From contig JACJWG010000007.1 in assembly GCA_020637235.1 (NCBI GenBank), positions 62,001-126,000 of the forward strand: a stretch of 64,000 nt of DNA. The letters are read 5' to 3'. This stretch comes from Acidimicrobiaceae bacterium. GTDB lineage: Bacteria > Actinomycetota > Acidimicrobiia > Acidimicrobiales > Ilumatobacteraceae. Below the pieces are notes generated by a model that searched no databases, was not told the DNA's origin, and saw nothing but the letters and a program-made list of their open reading frames with translations. The translations under genes were made by a program, and so were the position numbers. Of this stretch, positions 54,680 through 63,697 are shown one piece after another; the first letter of the stretch is position 1, and every line of letters starts with the position of its first letter.

Positions 54680-55794
54680 GCACCGCTCCCGACCACCACC
54701 TCACCGTCGACGAGGCGCGGCGGGTGATGATCCGGGCGCAGCTCCTCACCGCCGAGCGTCCCGCCGATCTGCTCGACATGGTGCGGCGGCTCACGCTCGT
54801 CCAGCTCGACGCCACCAATGCCGTCGCACCGAGCGCCGACCTCGTCGCCTTCAGCCGCCTCGGCCCGTCCTACCAGCCCGACCAGCTCGACGCCGCACTC
54901 GCCCGTCGCGAGCTGCTCGATCTGCGCAGCATGATCCGACCCGCCGACGACCTCGCCCTGTATCTCGCCGACATGCGCCGCTGGGCCGACGGCACCACCC
55001 TCGTCGGGTGGCGCAGATCCTTTCGCGACTGGATGGCGGCCAACGCGGTGTGCCGACGCGACATCCTCACCCACCTGGCCGCCTCGGGACCGCTGCCGGC
55101 GAAGGACATCCCCGACTCGTGCGTGGTCCCCTGGAAGTCGAGCGGGTGGAACCATCAACGCAACGTCGGCCAGATGCTCGACGTGATGGAACGATGCGGC
55201 GAGGTGGCCGTCAGCGGCCGCCAGGGGTGGCAGCGGCTGTGGGACCTGGCCGACCGGGTCTATCCCGAGGTCGATGCGGTACCGGCCGACGAGGCCGAAC
55301 GAGAACGCAACCGCCGGCGGCTCCGGTCGCTCGGCCTCGCTCGCGCCAAGGCAGCCGAGACCCAGGTCGAGCCCGGGCACGTCGCCGATGCCGGCGAGTC
55401 GGCAGCGGTGGAAGGCGTGCGCGGCACGTGGCGCGTCGATCCCGAGCTGCTGGCGCAGGTGCGCGACGAGCCCTTCGACGGTCGAACGGCGTTGCTCTCG
55501 CCGTTCGACCGGTTGGTGTTCGACCGCAAGCGGGCCGACGAGGTGTTCGACTTCGACTACGCACTCGAGATGTACAAGCCCGTCGACCAGCGGATGTGGG
55601 GCTACTACGCGCTCCCCTACCTGTGCGGCGACGGCCTGATCGGCAAGGCCGACCTGACGGCCGATCGCGAGGCCGGCGTGCTGCGGGTGAACCGGCTGCA
55701 CCGCGACGTCGAGTTCGACGACGCTGCCGACGCCGGTCTGCACGCCGAGATCGACACACTCGCCGCCTGGCTCGGCCTCACCGTCGACGGCTGA
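54670..55794 (+). CDS. Winged-helix DNA glycosylase, AlkX (YcaQ)-like
   Basis: A 374-residue protein of the HTH_42/AlkZ-AlkX superfamily. LVQLDATN puts a QxD motif at residues 45-47, the form typical of YcaQ/AlkX, which excises alkylated bases and interstrand crosslinks; AlkZ has QxQ. The C-terminal half contains the signature ALLSPFDRLVFDRKRADEVFDFDYALEMYKPVDQRMWGYYALPYLCGDGLIGKADL. The GTG has TACGCT 8 nt upstream. Confidence 0.85.
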   Translation: MASRTAPDHHLTVDEARRVMIRAQLLTAERPADLLDMVRRLTLVQLDATNAVAPSADLVAFSRLGPSYQPDQLDAALARRELLDLRSMIRPADDLALYLADMRRWADGTTLVGWRRSFRDWMAANAVCRRDILTHLAASGPLPAKDIPDSCVVPWKSSGWNHQRNVGQMLDVMERCGEVAVSGRQGWQRLWDLADRVYPEVDAVPADEAERERNRRRLRSLGLARAKAAETQVEPGHVADAGESAAVEGVRGTWRVDPELLAQVRDEPFDGRTALLSPFDRLVFDRKRADEVFDFDYALEMYKPVDQRMWGYYALPYLCGDGLIGKADLTADREAGVLRVNRLHRDVEFDDAADAGLHAEIDTLAAWLGLTVDG

Positions 55795-55807
55795 TCGCCC
55801 CGCGGCG

Positions 55808-57373
55808 TCACACGATGCGGGACGTCCCCTCCGGCCAGTAGCGGTCGCGCAGCGTGCGCTTGTACAGCTTCCCGGTCGGCAGGCGCGGCAGCTCGGGGTC
55901 GAAGTCGATCGAGCGGGGGCACTTCTGTGCCGACAGGTTGGCACGGCAGAACGCGATCAACTCCTGCTCGAGTTCGGGACCGGGCTCCACGTCGGGCATC
56001 GCCTGCACCACCGCCTTCACCTCCTCGCCGAGGTCGACGTTGGGCACCCCGAACACGGCGGCGTCCGCCACCTTCGGGTGCGTGATCAACAGGTTCTCGG
56101 TTTCCTGCGGATAGATGTTCACCCCGCCCGAGATGATCATGAACGTGGCTCGATCGGTGAGGTACAAGAACCCGTCGGCGTCGACGTAACCGACGTCGCC
56201 GACCGTCGCCATCGTGCCGTCGGCCGACATCGCGTCGCGGCTCTTCGCCTCGTCGTTGAAGTACGTGAGCGGTGCCGGGGTGCGGAACCAGATCGTGCCG
56301 GAGGTGCCGAGCGGGCACTCGGCACCGTCGTCGTCGAGGATGTGCAGCTCGCCCATCAGCACCCGGCCCACCGTGCCCCGATGGGCGAGCCACTCGTGCG
56401 AGTCGCACGCGGTGAACCCGATCGCCTCGGTGGCGCCGTAGTACTCGTGGATGATCGGTCCCCACCACTCGATCATCTGCTCCTTCACCGGCACCGGGCA
56501 CGGCGCGGCGGCGTGCACGACGGTCTCGAGCGACGACAGGTCGTGACGTGTCCGCACCTCCTCGGGCAGCTTGAGCATCCGGCTGAACATCGTGGGCACG
56601 AGCTGGCTGTGGGTCACGTGGTACTGCTCGACGAGCTCGAGGTACCTCGCGGGGTCGAAGCGCTCCATCACGATCACGGTGCCACCCATCCGGATGGTCA
56701 GGCCCACCGCGGCCTGTGGTGCGGAGTGGTACAACGGCGCCGGAGACAGGTAGATCATGTCCGCCCGATACCGCCAGAGCGCGAGCAGGAAGTCGAACAG
56801 CGGCAGCGGTTGGCTGGGCGGCTGCTCGGGCAAGGCGCGCATGATGCCCTTCGGGCGGCCCGTCGTGCCCGACGAGTAGAGCATCGCCCCGCCGAGGTAC
56901 TCGTCGGTGATCGGCGTCGACGGATGCTCGCCGACCGCCGCGGTGTACTCGCGCACCAAGGCACCGCCGACGGCGGCCGGCAGATCGACGCCGTCGACCA
57001 CCAGGCACAGCCGCACGCGCGGGCACGCCGTGAGCGCCTCCAACGCGACGTCCTGCCTGGCCCTCGACGTGATCAGCACCTGCGACTCGCTGTTGTCGAC
57101 GATGTACGCGAGCTCGTCGGCAGTCAGATGGCTGTTGATGCACGTGTAGTACAACCCCGAGCGTTCGCCGGCACCGCACGTCTCGAGGTAGCGCGCGTTG
57201 TTCTCCATGAAGATCGCGTAGTGGTCGAGCCGGACGAGCCCGGTCGACCGCAGCAGGTGCGCCAGCTGGTTGGTGCGCGCCTCGTACTCGGCGTACGTGA
57301 CCACCTCGCCGGTGTCGGACATCACGAAGGCCGCTCGGTCGGCGTGCTCGACGGCGTGGGCTCCTGGGTACAT
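55808..57373 (-). CDS. Acyl-CoA synthetase (AMP-binding, FadD type)
   Basis: Activates carboxylic acids to acyl-CoA through acyl-AMP in the cytosol. The 521-residue protein has the AMP-binding P-loop YSSGTTGRPKG, YYGATEA, GDVGYVDADGFLYLTDR and the C-terminal catalytic lysine region KLYKRTLRDRYWPEG. The natural substrate is unknown; fatty or aryl acid is likely. ATG 57373 follows GAGGGGAG. Confidence 0.9.
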   Translation of the reverse strand: MYPGAHAVEHADRAAFVMSDTGEVVTYAEYEARTNQLAHLLRSTGLVRLDHYAIFMENNARYLETCGAGERSGLYYTCINSHLTADELAYIVDNSESQVLITSRARQDVALEALTACPRVRLCLVVDGVDLPAAVGGALVREYTAAVGEHPSTPITDEYLGGAMLYSSGTTGRPKGIMRALPEQPPSQPLPLFDFLLALWRYRADMIYLSPAPLYHSAPQAAVGLTIRMGGTVIVMERFDPARYLELVEQYHVTHSQLVPTMFSRMLKLPEEVRTRHDLSSLETVVHAAAPCPVPVKEQMIEWWGPIIHEYYGATEAIGFTACDSHEWLAHRGTVGRVLMGELHILDDDGAECPLGTSGTIWFRTPAPLTYFNDEAKSRDAMSADGTMATVGDVGYVDADGFLYLTDRATFMIISGGVNIYPQETENLLITHPKVADAAVFGVPNVDLGEEVKAVVQAMPDVEPGPELEQELIAFCRANLSAQKCPRSIDFDPELPRLPTGKLYKRTLRDRYWPEGTSRIV

Positions 57374-57437
57374 GGCGCTCCCCTCGGCGTGGCGGGCGCC
57401 CCCTGCGCCCCGACCTGGGCAAGCTAGCCGCTGGGTG

Positions 57438-59087
57438 TCACCCGACGGCGAGGTCACGGCGGCGCACGCCCGCGAGGCCGGCCAGGCAGCACGCGGCGGC
57501 GACGACGATCAGTCCGAGCACCGGGGCCAGCCGGAACGGCGCCGCCGGCATCGCCGGGACGTGTTGGAACGGCGACAGGTCGCGCGCCCAGCCCGGCAGC
57601 CCGAGCACCTCGGCCAACAGACCCATCGAGGCAGCGAGCACCAGCGCCGCCCACGCGAGCGCCGCGCGGCGCGGGGCCGCGCCGGCGAGCGCGAACGCGA
57701 ATCCGGTCAGCACGGCCGGCGCCGGGGCCATCACGAGACCCGCCACCGTCACCCGGCCCACCTGCCGGGCGTCGCCCATCGAGACCGCTGCGCCGAGCCC
57801 CTGGGCGAACGCGCCGGCGACCGTGACCGTCACGACTGCTGCCAGCACCACCAGCTGGTGCCCCCCTGCCCAGGTGGTCCGCGACACCGGCGCAGCGAGC
57901 AACGGATCGGCGCGTCCGGCCGATTCCTCCGCTCGCATGCGAAGCGCCGCCGACACGCCACAACCTGCCGCCAGCAAGCCCACCACGAGCAGACCGGTCG
58001 CCAGGAAGGCGTCGGTGATCGACGCGCCGCCCAGACCGGCGAGGAAGTCGGCCAGTTCCGGGTTGTCGGCGAGCATCTCCTCGGCCTGGTCGGCCACCAC
58101 GCCGTAGAACGCGCCGAGCACCGCGACGCCGACCACCCAACCGATCGTGGGACCGCGATGCAGTCGAGCAGCGAGCGCGATCGGCGAGGTCAACCACCGC
58201 GACGCCGTGGCGCGCGCGGGGCGCGGCGGGAGCAGCCCGGCACCGAAGTCGCGATGGTCGGCCCACCTCAGTGCGACCGCCAGCCCGCCCAGCGCGACCG
58301 CCGCCGACACCACCGGCGCGGCCCAGCGTTCGTCGGCGTAGGCCCGGACGGCCTGTCCCCAGTGGATCGGCGACAGCCAGCTGAACCAGGGCGCGGACAC
58401 GTCGCCGACCGCTCGGACGACGAACGCCGCGCCCAGTACGGACAGTGCCAGGCCACGCGTGCCGCGCGTCGTGGAGGCCACCTGCGCGGCCACGGCGGTG
58501 ATCGCCGCGAACACCATGCCCACACCCACCAACGAGATGCCGAACGCGACGGCGCCGACGACACCGAAGCCCGCCCCCACACAGGCGAACGCGACGGCGA
58601 TCCCCACCACCAGCAGGGTCACGAGCACCGAGAGCACCCCGGCGGCCGCGCCGGCGTGGCGGCCGACGGGTGCCGACCGGACCAGCTCGGCTCGCGCGGT
58701 CTCCTCGTCGAGCCGGGTGGCGCGCGCCGTGGCCATGATGCCGAGGATCGCGACCAGGACGAAGGTCCACACCGCCACCTCGTTCATCAGGATCGCACCG
58801 TTGGTGGGTCGGTCGAGTCCGTAGCCGGGCCCGGCCTGGATGATCATCGCCGCGTTGTCCCGGGTGATCTGCGCATAGGCGAGTCGTTCGGCATCGGTCG
58901 TGTACAGACCGTCGATGCTGGTGGCCGACACTCCCACCAGGGCTGCCGTGCCGATCGTCCACATCACGATCCGGGTCCGGTCGAGCCGGAGTGCCAGGCG
59001 GAACAACCGACCGGTCCCGTGCCACGAGCCGCGGGCCCGGGTCGTCGAGGACGCCGGGGGCGGCGCGATCGTGGTCACCGTGGTCAC
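57438..59087 (-). CDS. ABC-2 type exporter permease (two-domain)
   Basis: A 549-residue membrane protein with about 12 helices in two similar halves (ILGIMATARATRLDEETARAELVRSAPVGRH and RMRAEESAGRADPLLAAPVSRTTW are the cytoplasmic motifs shared with actinobacterial polyketide or antibiotic exporters). The GTG start overlaps the ATPase stop by 4 bp. Substrate unknown; drug or lipid export is a reasonable guess. Confidence 0.85.
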   Translation of the reverse strand: MTTVTTIAPPPASSTTRARGSWHGTGRLFRLALRLDRTRIVMWTIGTAALVGVSATSIDGLYTTDAERLAYAQITRDNAAMIIQAGPGYGLDRPTNGAILMNEVAVWTFVLVAILGIMATARATRLDEETARAELVRSAPVGRHAGAAAGVLSVLVTLLVVGIAVAFACVGAGFGVVGAVAFGISLVGVGMVFAAITAVAAQVASTTRGTRGLALSVLGAAFVVRAVGDVSAPWFSWLSPIHWGQAVRAYADERWAAPVVSAAVALGGLAVALRWADHRDFGAGLLPPRPARATASRWLTSPIALAARLHRGPTIGWVVGVAVLGAFYGVVADQAEEMLADNPELADFLAGLGGASITDAFLATGLLVVGLLAAGCGVSAALRMRAEESAGRADPLLAAPVSRTTWAGGHQLVVLAAVVTVTVAGAFAQGLGAAVSMGDARQVGRVTVAGLVMAPAPAVLTGFAFALAGAAPRRAALAWAALVLAASMGLLAEVLGLPGWARDLSPFQHVPAMPAAPFRLAPVLGLIVVAAACCLAGLAGVRRRDLAVG

Positions 59088-60001
59088 CGGCGGTCCGCCT
59101 CGGTCGCCGCCGCGTCGCCGTAGTGCCGCAGGAACAGCTCCTCGAGCGTCGGCGGCTGGGCGAGCAACGACCGCACACCGGCGGCGCGCACGGCACCGAG
59201 CGCCGCGTCGAGCGCCGCGTCGTCGGCTTCGAACACGGTGGTCCGGCCCTCGACGTGCACGGCCGCCACACCGTCGATCGACGCGAGTCCGTCGACCGGC
59301 CGCTCGGTCTCCACCCGGTAGGTCGACCGCGTCATGCGCCGCAGCTCGGCCAGCGTGCCCTGCTCGACGGCGCGACCGCGACGGATGATCGTCACCCGGT
59401 CGCACAGCTTCTCCACCTCGGCCAGGATGTGGCTCGACAGCAGCACCGTGCGACCCTCGGCCTTCATCTCGAGGACGCAGTCCTGGAACACCGACTCCAT
59501 CAGCGGGTCGAGTCCGGAGGTCGGTTCGTCGAGCAGCAGCAACTCGGCGTCCGAGGCGAGCGCGGCGACCAGCGCCACCTTCTGCCGATTGCCCTTCGAG
59601 TACGTGGCCGCCTTCTTCCGTGGGTCGAGCTCGAAACGCTCGACCAGGTCGTCGCGGCGACGACGGTCGATGCCGCCGCGCAGCGAGCCGAGCAGGTCGA
59701 TCACCTCGCCACCGGACAGGCCGGGCCACAAGCTCACGTCGCCTGGGACGTAGGCGAGCCGCCGATGCAGCTCGACCGCGTCGCGCCACGGGTCGCCACC
59801 CAGCAGTTCGACCTCACCGGCGTCGCGGCGCAGCAGCCCGAGCAGCACCCGGATCGTCACCGACTTACCGGCTCCGTTCGGCCCGAGGAATCCGTGCACC
59901 TCGCCCCGGCTCACGTCGAGGTCGAGTCCGTCGAGGGCCACCGTCGACCCGAACGACTTGCGCACTCCCCGCAAGCGGATCACCTGCTCCTGGACGTCCA
60001 C
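59084..60001 (-). CDS. ABC exporter ATP-binding protein
   Basis: A 305-residue ABC ATPase: Walker A GPNGAGKSVT, Q-loop, signature YSKGNRQKVALVAAL (a divergent LSGGQ), Walker B LLLLDEPTSGLDPLM and SSHILAEVEKL. The C-terminal portion resembles the accessory domain of polyketide/drug exporters. GTG 60001 follows GGGAGG by 7 nt; the frame stays open upstream but the upstream residues are not ABC-like. It is divergent from the cytochrome operon. Confidence 0.92.
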   Translation of the reverse strand: MDVQEQVIRLRGVRKSFGSTVALDGLDLDVSRGEVHGFLGPNGAGKSVTIRVLLGLLRRDAGEVELLGGDPWRDAVELHRRLAYVPGDVSLWPGLSGGEVIDLLGSLRGGIDRRRRDDLVERFELDPRKKAATYSKGNRQKVALVAALASDAELLLLDEPTSGLDPLMESVFQDCVLEMKAEGRTVLLSSHILAEVEKLCDRVTIIRRGRAVEQGTLAELRRMTRSTYRVETERPVDGLASIDGVAAVHVEGRTTVFEADDAALDAALGAVRAAGVRSLLAQPPTLEELFLRHYGDAAATEADRR

Positions 60002-60128
60002 GACGGTGCCTCCCGGTGGCCGGCGGGCCGCGACGTGGACGCCCGCGCTGCTCCATCGTACCGACGTCGCCGCGCGAGGACTGTTGTCACCGCGCGGTGC
60101 AGCTCGCGCTGCGCCTTGGTAGACCGCT

Positions 60129-60629
60129 GTGGTGCACCGTCGCCGCGCTCCGCTCGCTCGTCGACGGAACGCGCACCCGACCGGAGCGACCTCGGTCAGG
60201 ACGGTCGCCACGCTCGCCACGCTCGCCACGGTCGGCGTGCTCGTCGGCTGTGGCGCCGAGCGCGACACCACCCCCCTGCCACCGGCGGCCGAGCGTGGCC
60301 GTGCGGTCGCGATCGAGCAGGGCTGCACGAGCTGCCACTCGGACGACGGGTCGAGCCGAATCGGGCCCACCTGGCTCGGTCTCGTCGGCGGACAGGTGAC
60401 CCTCGACGATGGTACGGTCGTCGAGGTCGACGACGACTATGTGCGCACCGCCGTGCGCGACCCCGCCGCCCAACGCCGGCCGGGCGCCTGGATCCAGATG
60501 CCGACGTATCGGATCTCGTTGCTCACCGACGACGAACTCGACGACGTCGTCGCCTATCTCCGTCACCTCGGGGTCGAGGTGACCGACGCGGCGCGCGTCG
60601 ACCCCGCCGCCCTCGCGAGCACGCCATGA
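60129..60629 (+). CDS. Lipoprotein cytochrome c, class I
   Basis: A 166-residue lipoprotein: basic N-terminus, hydrophobic segment and lipobox LVGC (Cys41), then a class I cytochrome c domain with haem site CTSCH (66-70) and a distal Met in QMPTYRI. GTG 60129 is used (next codon is also GTG). It probably sits outside the membrane and could pass electrons to a Cu-containing oxidase. The stop overlaps the Sco start by 4 bp. Confidence 0.9.
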   Translation: MVHRRRAPLARRRNAHPTGATSVRTVATLATLATVGVLVGCGAERDTTPLPPAAERGRAVAIEQGCTSCHSDDGSSRIGPTWLGLVGGQVTLDDGTVVEVDDDYVRTAVRDPAAQRRPGAWIQMPTYRISLLTDDELDDVVAYLRHLGVEVTDAARVDPAALASTP

Positions 60630-61339
60630 CCACCGACGCCTCCACGACCGCTCCCCCGCCCGACGCCGATGCCGATGCCGTGGACCGCGCGGCCCCGCCA
60701 CGGCCGCCGGTGGTGTCGATCGCGGTGAGCGCCGTGCTCGTGTTGCTGATCGGGCTCGGCGTCGCCTGGCTCCGCGGCCGCGACGACCCGTCGGCGATCG
60801 ACGAACTCGGTTCCGAGCTGCCCGTGCCGATCGACGCGCCGGCGCTCACCCTGTTCGACACCGACGGCGCCCCGATCGCCCTCCCGGATCTCTTCGACGA
60901 CCACGTCACGCTGGTGTACCTCGGGTACCTGAACTGCCCCGACGCGTGCCCGATCACGATGGACGTCCTCAGCCGGGCGCTCGCCACCCGGACCGCCGAG
61001 ACGCGCCAACCGGTGCAGGTGGTGTTCGTCACCACCGACCCCGCACGCGACGCGCCGGACGAGATCCGCGCCTACCTCGACCGCTTCGACGCGTCGTTCA
61101 TCGGACTCACGGCCGCCTCCGACGCCGAGCTGGCGGCGCTGCAAGACGCCTTGCTCGTCCCGGGTGCCGTGCTCGAGCCGGCCGACGAGGACGGCAACTA
61201 CCTGGTCGGGCACGCGACCTCGGTGTTCGTGTTCGACGACGGCGTGGCGCACCAGCGGTACCCGTTCGGCACGCGCCAGTCCGACTGGGAGCGGATCATC
61301 CAGGAGCACGCCGACGCGCTCGGGGATGCCGCACGATGA
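60626..61339 (+). CDS. Sco1/SenC copper chaperone
   Basis: A 237-residue membrane-anchored thioredoxin-fold protein. One helix (about 29-48) and the copper-site CPDAC (Cys104, Cys108) with the third ligand His196 (VGHATS). It delivers copper to the Cu-A site of cytochrome oxidase. Start and stop overlap both neighbours by 4 bp. Confidence 0.95.
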   Translation: MTTDASTTAPPPDADADAVDRAAPPRPPVVSIAVSAVLVLLIGLGVAWLRGRDDPSAIDELGSELPVPIDAPALTLFDTDGAPIALPDLFDDHVTLVYLGYLNCPDACPITMDVLSRALATRTAETRQPVQVVFVTTDPARDAPDEIRAYLDRFDASFIGLTAASDAELAALQDALLVPGAVLEPADEDGNYLVGHATSVFVFDDGVAHQRYPFGTRQSDWERIIQEHADALGDAAR

Positions 61340-61881
61340 CGCTGCGCTCCCGACGGTCGGCTCACCGGTCACCGGTGCCGGCCTGCGTCGCGTTGATCCT
61401 CGGCGCGGCGGCCTGCGGGTCCGGAGAGGCCGCCGACATCGATCCGACAGCCGCCTCGGACCCCGTGGTGCTCGGCGTGTACGTCGGCGCCACGCCGGCC
61501 CGGTACGACGCGCCCGCCTACTTCGTGATCGACCAACGCGGCGGCGACGACGAGATCGTCGAGATGTCGGTGGAGCGCGTCGGCCGCGTGAGCCTGATGG
61601 GCGCCGACGCCGAGATGGACGTCACGACGGGCGAGGCGACGGCCGGCGACGACGCAGGAACCGGGTTCCCGCTCGCGTTGGCCGCCGGTGCCCGACGGGT
61701 GTTCGCACCGGGCGGCGACCACGTGATGCTGGAAGGTCTGGCCGACGATCTCGCGCCGGGCGAGACCCTGCAGGTCACCTTCGAGTTCGCCCGCCACGAG
61801 CCCGTCGTGGCCGAGGCCGAGATCGTCCAACTCGCCGATCTCCTGGAGGTCGACATGTTCTGGGAGGATGGAGACCGATGA
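61336..61881 (+). CDS. PCu(A)C-type periplasmic copper chaperone
   Basis: A 181-residue lipoprotein-like protein (lipobox-type AAACGSG near residue 26). The family copper-site is seen as GGDHVMLEGL and a second Met/His-rich stretch (RVSLMGADAEMD). It hands Cu(I) to Sco or Cu-A. Start ATG overlaps the Sco stop by 4 bp, and the stop overlaps the ctaG start. Confidence 0.85.
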   Translation: MTLRSRRSAHRSPVPACVALILGAAACGSGEAADIDPTAASDPVVLGVYVGATPARYDAPAYFVIDQRGGDDEIVEMSVERVGRVSLMGADAEMDVTTGEATAGDDAGTGFPLALAAGARRVFAPGGDHVMLEGLADDLAPGETLQVTFEFARHEPVVAEAEIVQLADLLEVDMFWEDGDR

Positions 61882-62726
61882 GGTTCTGGTGCTCGCAGCT
61901 GTTCGAACCGTGGTCGTGGACCCCGCGCCCCTACGTCGGGGTGTGGCTGCTCATGGCGCTCGCCTGGTACGACCGCCACCGAGCCCTGCGACGGGTGTCG
62001 GCGGTGCTGCCACGCGACGCCGTCATCACCACCCGCCAACGCTGGTGGTTCTGGCTCGGGCTGTTCGCGTTCTGGGTGGCCTCCGACTGGCCGGTCGGCA
62101 CGCTCGGCGCCGGCTACCTCGCCTCGGTCCACATGATGCAGTACATGATCTACACCCTCGTCGCAGCCCCGTTGCTGCTCATGTCGTTGCCCGCCTGGCG
62201 CTTCGACGAGCTGGTCGCCAAGCTGCACGCCGAACGGCCGATGCGCTTCCTCGCCCGTCCGTTGCCGGCTGCGATCCTCGCCAACGTGATCCTCATCGCC
62301 ACCCACGCGCCGCTGTCGGTCGACGCGTTGCGCGCCACACAGGTGGGCTCGTTCGTGCTCGACATCATCTGGCTCGTCGGCGGCTGGCTGCTGTGGGTGC
62401 CGGTGCTCGGGCCGTCGTCCGACTACCAGATGCGGTCGTTGCCCGGCCGGATGATCTACCTCTTCTTCGCCGCCCAACTGTTCGCGATGGTGCCCGGCGG
62501 CTTCCTCACCTTCGCCGGTGCACCGCTCTACAGCACCTACGAACTCGCCCCTCGCCTCGGCCTGTCGCCGCTCGACGACCAGCAGCTCGCCGGCGCGATC
62601 ATGAAGGTCGGCAGCCTGCCCGTGATCTGGTCGGTGATCATCGTGCTGTGGGTGCGCTGGTCGAACCAGGAACAGGCCCAGCAACAACGGGAGATCGCCG
62701 AACGCCGCCGCAACGTCGCCGGCTGA
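61878..62726 (+). CDS. ctaG: Cytochrome c oxidase assembly protein, CtaG/Caa3_CtaG family
   Basis: A 282-residue membrane protein with seven helices, including VHMMQYMIYTLVAAPLLLMSLPAWR, THAPL and PGGFLTFAGAPLY, typical of Caa3_CtaG (PF09678), involved in copper delivery to the oxidase. The C-terminus is a charged tail (QEQAQQQREIAERRRNV). It is the last gene of the four-gene copper operon. Confidence 0.9.
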   Translation: MRFWCSQLFEPWSWTPRPYVGVWLLMALAWYDRHRALRRVSAVLPRDAVITTRQRWWFWLGLFAFWVASDWPVGTLGAGYLASVHMMQYMIYTLVAAPLLLMSLPAWRFDELVAKLHAERPMRFLARPLPAAILANVILIATHAPLSVDALRATQVGSFVLDIIWLVGGWLLWVPVLGPSSDYQMRSLPGRMIYLFFAAQLFAMVPGGFLTFAGAPLYSTYELAPRLGLSPLDDQQLAGAIMKVGSLPVIWSVIIVLWVRWSNQEQAQQQREIAERRRNVAG

Positions 62727-62743
62727 GCGACGTCGCCGGCTGC

Positions 62744-63052
62744 GGGCTGCTGCCGCCACACGGACGAACTCCGCGATGTAGAGCCGCTCGTTCCCCGTGA
62801 CCAGTTGCGTCGCCAGGTCGACGTTCCGGTGGAATCCGAAGTGCCAGATCCTCGCGTTCGAGGCGATCGGCTCCCCCGGTGTCGGTGCCGGGGATCGGCG
62901 CGTCGATCAGGGTGAGGGATCCGACTTCGCGGCGGGCCAGTGCGTAGGCGACCGCCACCATCGCCCAAGATCCTGTCCGATCACGTGCTCGACCGGCTGA
63001 TCGGTGATCGCTGCCGCCACCGCGTGGAGGTCGCTCGCATCGTGTGCTTGCA
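62744..63052 (-). pseudogene. Fragment of an epoxide-hydrolase-type alpha/beta hydrolase
   Basis: Three consecutive minus-strand segments are recognisable only across two frameshifts: HDASDLHAVAAAITDQPVEHVIGQDLG (about 63046-62966), MVAVAYALARREVGSLTLIDAPIPGTD (about 62961-62880) and RIWHFGFHRNVDLATQLVTG...YIAEFVR (about 62852-62761). The first shift deletes one base from the expected DLGAMVA junction. Both the N-terminal half and the C-terminus are missing. The family normally has about 290 residues. Confidence 0.75.
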
Positions 63053-63157
63053 TGGCAGGCCGCCGGCACGCCGGACCCGAGGGCCGCGTCGAACTTGACC
63101 GAACGCGATCATGGGAACCGTGTCAACCGACCCGGCAGCTCGTTCGTCGGGACCGGT

Positions 63158-63697
63158 GTGCAACACGATGTGGTGGTCTCGGTGACCAGCGGACCGCTCG
63201 ACGCAGGCCCGCCCGACGACGAGTTCGAACGGATCTACCGGTCCGAGTACGCGCGACTCGTCGCGATCGCGCAGGCCTACCTGCACGACCGGGACGCGGC
63301 ACGTGACGCAGTGCAGGAGACGTTCGTCCGGATGTACCGGAACTGGCCGGACGTCAGCGATCTCGACCTGCCCGCCGCCTGGGCCCGCCGGGTCCTGGTG
63401 AACCTCTGCATCGACGCCACACGGCGAGCCACGCGCGAGGCCACGGCCAACCGTCGGGTCGACACCATGCCCGGCGTCGCCGCACCGGCCGTCGACGCTG
63501 GCGCGACCGGCGACCTCATCCGTCGGGCGACCGCCGATCTCCCCGACCTGCAGCGTGCGGTCGTCGCGCTGCGCTACGTCGACGAGCTGTCCGTCGCGGA
63601 GATCGCCGAGGTGCTGGGCGTGCACGCCGGCACCGTGAAGACGTCGTTGTTCCGAGCCCGTCGCCGGCTCGCCCGTGTGTTGGAGGAGCAGTCGTGA
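63158..63697 (+). CDS. ECF-family RNA polymerase sigma factor (SigE/SigK-like)
   Basis: A 179-residue sigma factor with region 2 (FERIYRSEYARLVAIAQAYLHDRDAARDAVQETFVRMYRNW) and region 4 (LPDLQRAVVALRYVDELSVAEIAEVLGVHAGTVKTSLFRARRRL). GTG 63158 is used; GTG 63182 is a possible alternative. The stop overlaps the next start by 4 bp, coupling it to a membrane partner. Confidence 0.92.
   Translation: MQHDVVVSVTSGPLDAGPPDDEFERIYRSEYARLVAIAQAYLHDRDAARDAVQETFVRMYRNWPDVSDLDLPAAWARRVLVNLCIDATRRATREATANRRVDTMPGVAAPAVDAGATGDLIRRATADLPDLQRAVVALRYVDELSVAEIAEVLGVHAGTVKTSLFRARRRLARVLEEQS

Noticed and set aside
63096..63148. ECF-type autoregulated promoter (GGAAC ... CGTT) before the sigma gene
   Set aside because: GGAAC (63114-63118) is followed by CGTT only after 22 nt, too long for the usual 15-17 nt spacing.
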